64,000 bases of DNA, taken from positions 37,518,126-37,582,125 of the forward strand of contig CM053327.1 of assembly GCA_028583605.1 (NCBI GenBank), written 5' to 3'. Shown one piece after another: positions 1-11,101 of this stretch; within the stretch, counting starts at the first letter, position 1, and each line of letters starts with the position of its first letter. A program made the position numbers and the translations under genes. This DNA comes from Dastarcus helophoroides (lineage: Eukaryota > Arthropoda > Insecta > Coleoptera > Bothrideridae). A model generated the notes under the pieces. That model saw only the letters and a list, made by a program, of their open reading frames with translations, was not told where the DNA came from and did not search any database.

Positions 1-9
1 TGTCTTTAG

Positions 10-153
10 ATTTGTCAAAGTTGTACACTAACGTTGGAGGAGCCTAAGTGTGTTTCTTTGGATTGTCCGGTGCTGTATCGATTATTCCAGACTCGCCAAG
101 AGTTGCAACAATCTGACTACGTTCGTGGCGTCATTAAGCAATTCTTCGATTAA
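10..153 (+). CDS. REV3L: DNA polymerase zeta catalytic subunit (REV3L-like), C-terminal exon
   Basis: This is the terminal coding exon of a B-family DNA polymerase, most likely the zeta catalytic subunit used in translesion synthesis. The acceptor CTTTAG ends at base 9 and the frame then stays open to the TAA at 151-153 (about 47 codons). The peptide carries CQSC and, further on, CVSLDC followed by PVLYRL. This spacing of paired cysteines matches the second half of the C-terminal zinc-finger / 4Fe-4S region of eukaryotic B-family polymerases. The wording SLDCP and the short tail ending in IKQFFD resemble REV3L more than polymerase delta; that choice is from memory of the family. The rest of the gene lies to the left of the window. 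The exon phase is unknown because the upstream exon is not visible. Confidence 0.7.
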   Translation: MCQSCTLTLEEPKCVSLDCPVLYRLFQTRQELQQSDYVRGVIKQFFD

Positions 154-368
154 ATGTTGTTTAACAATTATATTTATTTATGTATATGTAATTAAGAACT
201 CAGGCTGTTTTGTATATTGTATTTTTATCTAATTTTTATGAAAATTTAATATATGCATCGATTTTAAAAAAGTTACTTTTAATTATATATCAGCCTCAAA
301 TTTCTCTAAAACGTTTACTGGCTTTTTCTGATCGAAAATATCGATTTCCTTCTTGAAATTTCGAATTA

Positions 369-374
369 AATAAA
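369..374 (+). terminator. poly(A) signal downstream of the REV3L-like exon
   Basis: An AATAAA hexamer lies about 215 bases after the stop codon at 153, a plausible 3' end for the polymerase transcript. Confidence 0.4.
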
Positions 375-1008
375 ACTCCCAATTTGTAGTTATTATTACA
401 TTCTTTATTTTTAACTTATATGAATTTCGAGTTTTTTTTTAATGTCGACTTTTATTGTCGAAATTACGAGGTTAAGTTCCAGATTTGAATTTTTTCATTT
501 TTTAAATTTCGAATTCGTTCGTAATGTTCACTTTTCTTCAAAGTCTAAAGTTTACACTTATTTTTCCCCTAAAATTCTTATAAATTCGAACTTTTATTGA
601 AATTGTGTTTATGTTCGTTAACTAGTACGTCGTTTAACGTCGAAAAAATCAATTTGTTCAAATGATTTTTTCGAATTTTCGATAGTCGACCTCGACTTTT
701 GAAATTTCAAGAACTTCTTTCGACACGTCGACTTTTTTTTTCAAAATTCGAATTCCCCCTTTCAATGTTTACTTTCCTCAAACTTGATGACTTCATTTTT
801 TTCTAATAGTTTAAATTTCTCTAAAATGTAAACTTAAATCCTGGTTTTGAATTTTATCTTTGATTCACAATTATTTTTATAGAAACTAGCTAGCCCTAGT
901 ATACTTGGTACCGCCTCAGAATTAATAAATATTGTGTTAATTTATTAGCTGAATTAAATTTTACTTCTAAAATATTTACTATGCTCGCACATAGACTCTG
1001 ACGTTTCG
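375..1008. other. AT-rich intergenic DNA with degenerate TCGAAATT repeats
   Basis: No coding frame of note. Scattered TTTCGA and AAATTTCGA words suggest old copies of the minisatellite that fills the hAT-type element to the right. Confidence 0.4.
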
Positions 1009-1499
1009 CAACAAAGTAGGGATGTCGATCTGAGATCGATTAATCGAAAAATCGATCTTTCAAGTCTCAAGGTCGATTTTTTAGATCGATCTCAAATATA
1101 AGATCGATCTAATGAACGATTCAAAAATTCTAAGGAATCGGATCGATTTATCTTAGATGCAGGTCACTGTAAATTTAATAACAAAATTTTTTATTTTTTA
1201 TATAAGTGCATTTAGGTCGTTATGTTATTATCCACTTCCATCTACTAGTAATAGCTGCGTTAATAAGTCAACAGGTGGCAGCATTAACGTATCTTTTCAT
1301 TCATTATGTCGTTGACCGACTATAATGTCAAAATTTCGAAAAAAAAAAGTCGGAATTTGAATTTGGAGATTAAAGTCGAAAATTATAGAAAAAAGTAGAA
1401 ATTTCAATTTTTAAATCGAAATTTAAATTATTGATAATAATAATGTTACAAAGGCTGTAGAAAGGACATCTATAAAAAAAATGTTATTTTTAGAATTTT

Positions 1500-3430
1500 C
1501 GACTTTTTTCTCAAACTTCCGCTTTTATTTCAAGTTTTGACTTTTTTCTCAAATTTCGACTTTTTTCTCAAATTTTCGACTTTTTCTGGAAATTTCGACT
1601 TTATCTCGGACTTTCAACTTTTTTCTTCATTTTAGACTCTTATTTGTTGGAAACATTATCATTTTAATTTTATTTAACTGTCATCGAAATGTTACAAAGA
1701 CCTAGAAATGAAATCGATTAAAAAAAGTGTTATCTTTAGACATTACGACTTTTTTTCTCAAATTTCAATTTTACGCTCGAAATTTTCACTTTTTTCTCGA
1801 AATTTCGACCTTTTTTTTCTCAAAATTTCTACTTTTTTCTCAAAATTTCTACTTTTTTCTCAAAATTTCGATTTTTTTCTCAAATCTCGATTTTTTCCCG
1901 AAATTTTGATCATTTTCTCGAAACTTCGTTTTTTTTCTCAAACTTCGACTTTTTTCTCGAAATTTTGACGTTAATATTGACATTTCGATATTTTTCTCAA
2001 GATTTCGACTATATTCAAAATTTTAACTTTTTTTTTTCGAAATTTCGATTTTTTTTTTGCGAAATTTCGACTTGTTTCTCGAAATCTCGACTATTTTCTC
2101 AAATTTCGATTTTTTTCTCGAAATATTTCGTAATTTCGACTTTTTTTCCTTAAAATTTCGACTTTTTTCTTAAATTTCAACTTTTCTTGAAATTTCGACT
2201 TTTTTCTGAAAATTTCGACTTTCCTTTCTCGAAATTTTGACTTTTTACTCGAAATTTCGACTTATTTCTCAAATTTTGATTTGTTTCTCGAAATTTCGAC
2301 TTTTTTCTTGAAATTTTGACTTTTTTCCAATTTCGATTTTTTTCGAAATTTCGATCTTTTTCCCGAAATTTCGACTTTTTTTCCCGAAATTTCGAATTTT
2401 CCCGCAAATTTCGATTTTTTTCTCGAAATCTCGACTTTTTTCTCGAAATATTTCGAAATTTCCACTTTTTTCTTGAAATTTCGACGTTTTTCTCAAATTT
2501 CGACTTTTTTCTCGAAATTTTGACTTTAATATCGAAATTTCGACATTTTTCTCGAAATGTCGACTTTATATTCAAAATTTCGACTTTTTTTTTCTCAAAA
2601 TTTCGACATTTTTCTCGAAATGTCGACTTTATTTTCAAAATTTCGACTTTTTTTTTTCTCAAAATTTCGACATTTTCTTAAATTTCGACTTTTTTCTCAA
2701 AATTAAACTTTTTTCTGGAAATTTCGACTTTTTTCTGGAAATTTCAACTTTTTCGAATTTTTTTCTCAAAATTTGAACTTTTTCTTGAAATTTTAATTTT
2801 TTTCTCAAATTTCGATTTTTTTCCTCGAAAAGTCGACCTTCTTCTCGAAATTTCGACCTTCTTTTCGAAATTTCTTTTTTTTTTCTCAAATTTCAACTTT
2901 TTTCTCTAAATTTTGACCTGAATATCAACATTTGGACATTTTTCTTGAAATTTCAACTTTTTTCTCGAAATTTCGACTTTTTTTCCAGAAATTTCGACTA
3001 TTTGCTCGAAATCTCGACTTTTTTCCTGAGATCTTGACTTTTTTCTCAAATTTCGACTTTTTTCTCGAAATATTTCGAAGTTTCAACTTCTTTCTCGAAA
3101 TTTTGACCTTAATATCGAAATTTCGACAGTTTTCTCAAATTTTCCACTTTAAACTCAAAATTTCCACTTTTTTTCTCAAAATTTCGACTTTTTTCTTAAA
3201 CTTCGAATTTTATGGAAATTTAGACTTTTTTCTGGAAATTTCAACTCTTTCGAAATGTTACAAAGGCGTAGAAAGGGCATTAAGGGCATTAAAAATAATG
3301 TTATTTCTAGAAATTTCGACTCTTTCTCAAATTTCAATTTTAATCTCGAAATTTCGACTTTTTTCTCGAAATATTTCGAAATTTCAACTTTTTTCTGGAA
3401 ATTTCCACTTTAATCTCGAAATTTCTAAAA
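1500..3430. repeat. AAATTTCGAC minisatellite, pyrimidine-rich on the + strand
   Basis: Dozens of degenerate tandem units of about 19-21 bp with the consensus AAATTTCGACTTTTTTCTCG. Each junction contains all or part of the perfect palindrome TCGAAATTTCGA. Long open frames on both strands here (rich in Phe/Ser on +, Lys/Arg on -) arise because the unit lacks stops and are not genes. Words like GTTACAAAGGCGTAGAAAGG at 1443, 1690 and 3253 are the terminal repeat of the satellite-bearing element described at 14043-14645. Confidence 0.85.
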
Positions 3431-4310
3431 AAAGACCAAAAGTTGCTGATTAAAAATAGTAATTGTTGAACGCACCCTACTACCAACTGTCAAGATTGTT
3501 GGGGAAGAAGAGTAGTGGGATGTAACTGTCATCTGCCTAATTTAACCATAGAGTGTGCTTATTACAGAGCGACTTATTCTCGAAATTTCGATAAAAAATT
3601 CGATATCAAAGTCGAAAATCCAAGATTTAAGTCGAAATTTCGACATTCAGAATTTTAGGAAAAAAGTAAAAATTTCAAGAAAAAAGCCGAATTTTCGAAA
3701 AAAAAAACGTAGAAATTTTGAGTGTAAAGACGAAATTTCGAGTTTAAAGCAGAAATTTCTGATTTAAATCCGAAATTTCGAGATTAAAGTCGACATTTCG
3801 AGAAAAAAAGTCGAAATTTCGAAAAAAAAGTCGAAATTTCGAGAAAAAAGTCGAAATCTCTAAAAATATTTTTTTAAATCAATGTCCTTTTTACGCTTTT
3901 GTAGAATGTCGACTATGAACTCGAAATTTCGACTTTTTTCTCGAAAATTCTACTTTAACCTTGAAATTTCAAGAAAAAGCTCAAAATTTTGGGTAATAAA
4001 TAATTGAATTTATTGAACGTACCCTTCTGCTGTGACAACATTAAATTGTAAAAGAGTTGGTGCTTAGAATATAGTCTTATATTCTAAGGGTTGGTGGGGC
4101 TTAACTGTCATCTGCCCAACCATAGAATAAGAAATTTCGACTTATCTTGAAATTTCATGAAAAAAAGTTGAAATTTCGAAATTAAAGCCGAAATTTCGAC
4201 TTTATCTATGAAATTTTTTCAAAAAAGTCGAAATTTGGAAAATAAAGTAGAAATTTCCACCTTAATCTCGTAATTTCCAGTTTAAACTTCATATTTCTAT
4301 ATATATTTTT
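3431..4310. repeat. Satellite element core copies, repeat polarity reversed
   Basis: Two copies of a non-satellite core (about 3455-3552 and 4010-4135) contain GAACGCACCCTACTACCAAC or a variant, then GTGGG..AACTGTCATCTGCC and ACCATAGA. After the first core the minisatellite switches to the purine-rich polarity (AAAAAAGTCGAAATTTCGAG), the mirror of the array to the left. Confidence 0.7.
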
Positions 4311-4589
4311 ATAAATTAATGCCCAAAAATACATAAATAAAAAACAAAGCAGAAAATAGATATGTATCAGATTTTTCTAATTAGGAATAAATACTGAGAT
4401 AATAAGCCTTGTATTTACGAATATATACAAGTTTATTACGATGCAATTGAAATCTAATTTCATTAGAATCTAATGAAAACTAGATTGCAATTGCAAAGTT
4501 CACGTAGATGAGGCAAAGCTTGTATCACGGGTTGCATCGCAACATCCATAGATACAAACGTCCTCGGCGTGACTTTACTTTCATCTAGT

Positions 4590-4727
4590 TTTGACAAATG
4601 AACAATCAAATGTTCTGTAATTAAACCAGTAGCCGAAAACTAGTCTATGGTTGCGGTTGTACATATTTTCAATTTTATGCACGTTTAACTGTTTAATTAC
4701 AGAACATTTGATTGGTCATTTGTCAAA
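4590..4727. repeat. Fold-back with 37-bp arms
   Basis: The arm at 4590-4626 (TTTGACAAATGAACAATC...) is repeated inverted at 4691-4727 with one visible mismatch. The loop is about 64 bases. It lies near the right end of the hAT-type element, so it may be a subterminal structure or a small nested fold-back. Confidence 0.7.
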
Positions 4728-4995
4728 AATAGGAATAAATAATTAAAATATAAATATTAGTGTTTAAAATCCAAGAAAAAACTTTCAAAATTAAACTACG
4801 CCAATTCATCATTATTATTCAATTTTTCTTTTATTAGAAATGTTTAAAAATTTCACCAACAAGGCGATTAATCGGAAATCGATCTTTCAGCACACAATTT
4901 TATCGGGAATCGATACTTTTGCTTACGATTCGAATCGATCCAAAAATCGATTATTTTAAAAAGGAATCGACATCCCTACAACAAAGCCCTGTAGC

Positions 4996-5277
4996 CATAT
5001 ATGTAATACTTCTATATGGCCAGCTCCCTATTCTCTTCGCGAGTTTGTTCTGACCAAATTCGATAAAGATAGAACATGGATAAATGGCGAGTATTGCGCA
5101 TGAATGAACGAAATGAACCAATCGCTACGCTCGGGTTAAACGGGTGGTTATGTTTGGCACAACTGATTTGTAACACTTGCGCATTGCGACTCATTAATTC
5201 GTGTGAAGGTCAGCGAGAAAGAGAAGTCTTTCCCATAAGAAACGAGGAACTGGCCATATAGAAGTATTACATATATG
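4996..5277. mobile_element. CATATATG-ended MITE, copy 1
   Basis: The inverted ends begin CATATATGTAATACTTCTAT and continue into GGCCAG on both sides. An exact 8-bp duplication, CCTGTAGC, flanks the element (4988-4995 and 5278-5285). The 282-bp interior holds ATGGATAAATGGCGAG and a stretch shared with the other copies at 13547, 31795 and 31854. No transposase is present. CA...TG ends plus an 8-bp duplication would suit the P superfamily, but the superfamily is not proven. It landed only nine bases from the right end of the hAT-type element. Confidence 0.85.
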
Positions 5278-5392
5278 CCTGTAGCCGTTTCAGAGTGAAT
5301 CCTACGCGAAACCGCTAAAAACGGGCCATAATCAAGAGATACGGCACCATCTACTGGAATCTGGTTACACCACATTTACGACTAGTAAGTTG

Positions 5393-6834
5393 CATTGAAC
5401 TCTATAAGAACTGGAAGGGACTCGTGCCATATCTGTTACCGAAGCAAAGTGAGGCAGGGGCAAATAACAAGGATAGCTTCATGAAAGACGTATTTCTATC
5501 CTGTGTTAACTTGTGAGTAGCATAGTGGTTTGTGCGTCAAGTTGTATAAAATCCAGGTATAAATAGGTGATACGCACCTCTGTCGGACTTATGTTTACTA
5601 GAGATGCACGTGAGATGTAGTAATTGTGCGATACCCTGCCTTGCTGTATTTTTGTACCAATTAACGATTAATTCTGCTCCCAAGAAAGTTGCATCTACCC
5701 TGAATAGATATTTCAGAAAAACGCGCGCATAATTTCTTATATATTCCGAGCTGACATAGGAACTATGTATTTACATATATCGTTATAAAATGTATAATCA
5801 TTTAGTCAATTTATCACTACGTTAAAAAAGAGTTAAAATAGATTCATCATTCGAGTAAAAAAAAAACACATTTACTGCATTCGAAGCATGAATAATTAAT
5901 TTTATTGAATTATACTGAACTAAATACTGTGTCTTATGAATTACCTCTACCATATCGAAAATTAATCAAATGATTAGGCGATATGGATTTCGCCAGCAGA
6001 ACTGGCATTTTGAAGCGTACTAGTCTTAATTGATTAGCTAATCAAGTAAGTAAAGGAGTAAAACCTTCCATGGACTCATACATGACATTGCAAATAAACA
6101 GGACTATTATGAACCGTAAGACATTAATTGTAAGTACTAATTGAAAGTCGAATTTAAGTTAAATTGTATAGAATTAGTAGACATTTGTGAATAAAATTGT
6201 TTTCAAATTTCTAGTGGGTCTGCTTCACGCATCGAATATTGTTTATAAAATTGTGCATTTCGTAGAGAGACAAGTTCGCTATTTTCAAAAGAATACTGAT
6301 CTCATGAACAGCAAAATAAATATTAGAGCACGATTTTGGCACCAAGCTACATTTATTTAAATTTAAATTTAAAAATGAATGGAAAAGAGGCTTCTGTCAG
6401 ACAAAAAATGACCAAACTGATTTTATTTAACAACTGTTGACTGTTTTATTGTACTATGTTTTGTAATGTATATATTAGATGTAATAATATTACTTAGGGA
6501 CAAAAGATTGAATAGTAAATATTTTTTTGCCAAAAGATGCGCTTGTAGTATTAATTATCTACCTACATTTTATTGTTTAAAATATTATTACTCTGTTTTA
6601 GAAATTCTCTGTGAGTGGGGTAAGTAATAGATTAATACATATCAAAGAATTGTTTATGATATGTTGTTTTTATGTAATAAATCTCAATTTTTATTAACTG
6701 GAGTTCTTCAAGCCCATAAGAAATAGTGTGCTAGAGAGAGCGCGAAATACGTCACAAGTGCGGGTTGCATAAAAAAATATTTGCCTCAGTCGCGTAACAC
6801 GGCGTGCCCGTTCCAGTTCGTATAGAGTTCAATG
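5393..6834. mobile_element. Non-autonomous element with CATTGAAC ends
   Basis: The inverted ends begin CATTGAACTCTATA and continue, with mismatches, through GAACTGGAA. The target duplication is GTAAGTTG (5385-5392 and 6835-6842), 8 bp and exact. The 1442-bp interior shows no transposase frame. It is ordinary AT-rich sequence with a few TTAATTGATTAGC-like words. CA...TG ends and an 8-bp duplication match the CATATATG family in kind but not in sequence. Confidence 0.7.
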
Positions 6835-6842
6835 GTAAGTTG

Positions 6843-9540
6843 CGATAAGTTTCTGTCACGTTCCTTTTGTGAATCAGAGATGGCGCCGTACACGAATTCC
6901 TTATTGGCATTTCCAGCTAAGGATCACTCCTTCTGGTGGCGACAATCATAACTACTGCTAGTAGGTCACAGGTTTGTTTACATTTTGATATGGCGTTTGC
7001 TTTGTGAATGTAGCCGTAACAAGCGTTCAATTTTCGGTTAGTTGATGTTAGAATCAGAAGTTAATGGTTTGATTAGTTTGTACCTAAGTACCTAAAGTAG
7101 TTGGAGACATTTATTTATACCTACCTATATTTATAGACTTTTTAAATTTAGTTATTCATTATTATAGAATATGGAATTTACTTCAAATCAAATAAAAAGC
7201 AAATTAAAGATTTTTGGCATTGTTTATGGCTGCATTACACAAAAATATACAAGAGAAAATATTTAGAAGGCTCTTGCTAACATTCTTTGTTTATGAAACT
7301 AAAAAACATGATATTTCATATACAGTGCTATTATTTCTCTTCCGTAACATTTCTATTGTTGAGACAGTTAATGATTAATTTTACTAAATGTTATCAATTT
7401 TAAATATAGTTTTACAGCCAGCTATTCTATTTCTCCTCAAGAAGGACATTTACGATACCATAACTATGTGGCTAATGTTTTAAATAATTTCCAAACATTA
7501 AAAGTATTCCAGAATGTACTTAAATTTTAGTTTAAGCAGCAACATGTCTATGCTGCAGAATCAAAATGGTAAGGGTAACCAGATTTTAAAATTCATCACT
7601 GAAATGAATCCTTCTTGGCTGATTACGGTGCCAAAAAACGAACCCTGGTCCAGTCATATCAGTCACTTGTCAAAATATTGTAGACTTTTTAATATTTATT
7701 GTCGCATTTATTGTTAATACAGTTTATTAGTGGTTATTATCACTTTTATCAGTAAGATATGAGGGGCTAAAACATCAGATAAACAATTTTTGAAAGTAGT
7801 AATTTAATTCAGTAGTTGGGAATAGGTGGATGCTATCGTGAAGGAATTTTATTCGATGTAATGTGCAATTCAAACCTTATTACTTTATTTTAAATTTTCT
7901 TCATTTTCTTCTTTTACACACCAATAATAAACGTAACTTCCATTCTGAAGCCTTTCCCCTAAAAATATTTTCAATCTTTAACTGAACAGCAAAATTAACT
8001 AGTGTTAAGTATTACTACGCCTTCTAAGAAATTATTTAGTTCTTTTCAAATAACTTACAACTTCAAGAAATTTTACATTATCTTCTAATCTATTCGTCAC
8101 TTACAACTTTTAGAATGTTAAACTGTTCTAGTAAATTAAAATAATATTCCTGAGGATTGAGGCTATAATGATAAATTTACCTTTTAACAATTATTCCATA
8201 CAGAAGTTGAGCTGTAAAAACAAGATTAAGATGCTTATGCACTGCAATCTATCTCGCCCCTATTCCAAAACATAAAAGATTTTTCCCCGAATCCATTATA
8301 ATTTGTATAAACAGTCGGCTTGTTTTAATTACCTTAGTTATTGCCCTCTTAATATACATATAATTATTTGAAAATTATAAAAACTGTTTGGCAAAATAAG
8401 AAAATATTCCTAGGAAATGTCTAATCTTTACATACATATTATAGCCTTAAAGATAGGTTATAAGCAAGCGACCTACTTGCGATCAGCTGATAGTTGGCGC
8501 GAACTTTTAATTCGAATCGCCAATAAAACATTTTTTCCTGAATTTTTTCAATATTTTAGTCTTTATTCTGCTATTTGAGGCCAAGACAAATCCTACAAAG
8601 CAAAGATGATAAAAATCCGTCCAGCCGTTCTGGAGTAACTAACACGACTTTATTTTAGATTATCGGTTGCTTTTCCAAACGTAAACATTTTCATTTTTTC
8701 CTTCCTTTTGATGTGTCTTCCACAGATGGGACCACAAAAGGAGAATGTCGTATGTTGTAATGAAGTAACATCAGAATAGAACGCAAATAAAACGACTAGT
8801 AAAACTAAATAATAAAAAATCTATTTGAGATATATAAACAAGTACATTGATAATACAATTGGTGCTACCGGTGAAAATATTTAAATTTTTTTGTCAATAA
8901 TAATTGTAGTAATAAACACACAGTTTTGATTCGAGTGAAATATCTAAAAGGTTCTTAGCCTACATAAATCTAGCATCTAATATGAAGGAAACTTAGGTAC
9001 CCAGGATATAATTCTATTTTGAAATGACACCAAAACCCAAGAAAAATACCCTGTTTACACCCATTTCATTAACTAGAACTAGACTAGTACATAAATGTTA
9101 AGCTTTTATATTCAAATATATATAACTACTCTATTAAGAGCACTTTTTCATCGGACAGAATCATAATGTTATTTACCAAACACGAAAGAGTTAGTTTCTT
9201 TGGAACTTATCAAAAGATATCACAAATTAATTTCTCCAATATCAGTCAAAATATACAAACGAAACGTGCAGTATCACCTCAGGTTGTGTCCCCCACAAGA
9301 GAAAAATTTCGAGTCAATTAATTGCAGAGAGCTTGGAAACCCAGAGAGCTTCGCCTTTTAAATCTAACGCGATTGTATTGTACGAAGGCGCAGAACAGCA
9401 ATAAAAGAATACAAATTTCGGGATTCTACCCGGATTTTGGGAAACCAAAATTTGGATTTTGGTCCCGAAATTTCTTTAAAAAGGTTTTTCGATTGATGTC
9501 CATTCTACGGCTTCGACTGCGAGTGAAAATCACCAATTTT
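6843..9540. other. Intergenic or intronic DNA, no secure gene
   Basis: AT-rich sequence with short open stretches but no recognisable protein. One weak exon-like stretch is listed separately at 7418-7530. I see no repeat family I can name apart from dispersed AT-rich words. Confidence 0.3.
7418..7530 (+). other. Possible exon, unrecognised
   Basis: A pyrimidine-rich tract ending TTTTACAG at 7417 looks like a splice acceptor. The frame that follows (starting CC AGC) stays open for 37 codons to a TAG at 7528. The peptide includes SPQEGHLRYHNYVANVLNNF, which I do not recognise. Nearby short frames at 7171-7266 and 7514-7717 could be related or coincidental. This could equally be chance. Confidence 0.2.
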
Positions 9541-9544
9541 GACG

Positions 9545-9980
9545 CAAGATAGGGCGAGTTGGAGACGCGGGATAGGGCGAGTTGGCGACGCAGGATAGGG
9601 CGAGTTGGCGACGCAAGACAGGGCAAGTCGTCACAAAATAGTAAAAGTGGGTACAGAACAGCGAGAGCACAGAACAATGGGTGGTTAGAAAATAGGGCAA
9701 GGGAGTATAGAATAGTACGACTTGACACGGAACAATGAAAGTCGTCACGGAACAATGCAAGTTGTCACAGAATAACAAAGAGTAGTCGCATTATAGTAAA
9801 ACCGGGTAGAGAATAGGAGACTCGCCACAGAACAATTCAACTACTCACAGAACAAATGATTCCATACACCACAGTGCAACTCGCCATAGAACATTGAAAC
9901 TGGCCACAAAACAACGCGACTAGCCATAGAACAACGCGTTTAGCCACAGAAAACTGCAACTAGCTACAGAATGGTGCGAG
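9545..9980. repeat. Degenerate GC-richer minisatellite
   Basis: The left part repeats GATAGGGCGAGTTGGCGACG about every 23-24 bases (9550-9630). The right part decays into units of roughly 20 bases around GTCACAGAACAATGCAACT. The units diverge progressively. Open frames across it on the minus strand reflect repeat composition. Confidence 0.7.
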
Positions 9981-11101
9981 TATTTGATAAATAAGACGAA
10001 AGCGACATAGGGACAATTACGCCAAAAATTAGAACATTTATAGCAATTAAATATCAGTGATTTCTACAGTTATATTGTTTGGAAACGCAGAATTTTTGTT
10101 GCTAACTGCGGCTTTCATTCAAACTGTATGCTCGAAAATTCGAGTACTAAAACTCAAAGGTGATTAGTAAAATAATTTGCTAAAAATACACTACAAATAA
10201 AAATGACTGAATTAAAACAAATACCGTTTTAACAACTGAAAGTTTTCACTCATGTTTACTTGGATTTTTTACTTGGAAAACAAACTATAAAAAATTAAAC
10301 CTATTTTCGTATTCTCTTGCTTTATGCGGGAGAAAAATTCATTGGAACCTAATCAAACAACAATACAAATTGATTTTGATCGGATATTAATTTTAATATT
10401 TTCATTTTTAGAATTTTGGGAAGCTTTATGACCAATTAAATCAACAACTCCAATTGCTTATCTTATTCTTATGATTTTTTTAGTGACAAAATGTGTACTT
10501 TTGTAGTTTAACTGAGAAACTTTGGCTGTCTTAATAAAATTTATATGCAGTGAAATCTTCCACATTTTTGTTACCTGAACCACGAGTAAGAAAGCAATTC
10601 CAGATTGCTTATTTCGTTGAAAGAAAGCAGCATAACGCAGATGAATAATTCACCAAAAATTGAGATGTTTAGGTAACACGAAGTTTTCCCCACTCCTGAA
10701 TATTATTAATTTAAAATAGTTTACAAAGAAGCATATTGACAGCTTTAACTAACCTACAAAAGGTGGATATTGCATTAAATTTTCTTTACAAACAACTCAG
10801 CGTCTAGTTTGTTAAAAATGAAATGAATTTTCAAACTGAGTAATAAAATGCTATCGTAAATGTTACAAATAAAGATTTTCCCAACATGCACCTTTGATTA
10901 ACAAATAATATGTACCTAAAGTCATTATCGATAAAATACAATATCCACCTAATTCGAGACGAACGATACAACTAAAAACTAACCTAAATGGCGCAAATGA
11001 AAAGAAATTCGAAAAATGAGATTCTCCACCGGACGGTCAAAGTTGCCCCACTTCTGACATCACATAATACTGTTTAACAGACAACCCCGAAACCTCAAAC
11101 T
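9981..11101. other. Intergenic DNA, probable 3' region of the CD164-like gene
   Basis: AT-rich; I see no further gene or structured repeat. Confidence 0.3.

Larger units (their letters stand above)
1009..4986. mobile_element. hAT-type non-autonomous element filled with minisatellite
   Basis: The ends are perfect inverted repeats of TAGGGATGTCGAT (1017-1029 and the complement at 4966-4978). They are flanked by an exact 8-bp duplication, CAACAAAG (1009-1016 and 4979-4986). An 8-bp duplication with TAGGG-type ends is the signature of the hAT superfamily. Just inside both ends are further ATCGAT-rich stretches. The 3962-bp interior has no transposase frame. It is dominated by the TTTCGAC minisatellite, two or three copies of a non-satellite core, and a 37-bp fold-back. 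The clean duplication shows that the whole unit, or an ancestor that later gained the satellite by expansion or nested insertion, moved as one transposon. Confidence 0.85.

Noticed and set aside
1500..3430. CRISPR-like regular array
   Set aside because: The units are contiguous without unique spacers, and the context is eukaryotic.
1708..3453. Several open frames on both strands, Phe/Ser-rich on plus and Lys/Arg-rich on minus, up to 173 codons
   Set aside because: They follow the stop-free minisatellite unit, overlap each other in different frames and have no domain or start context.
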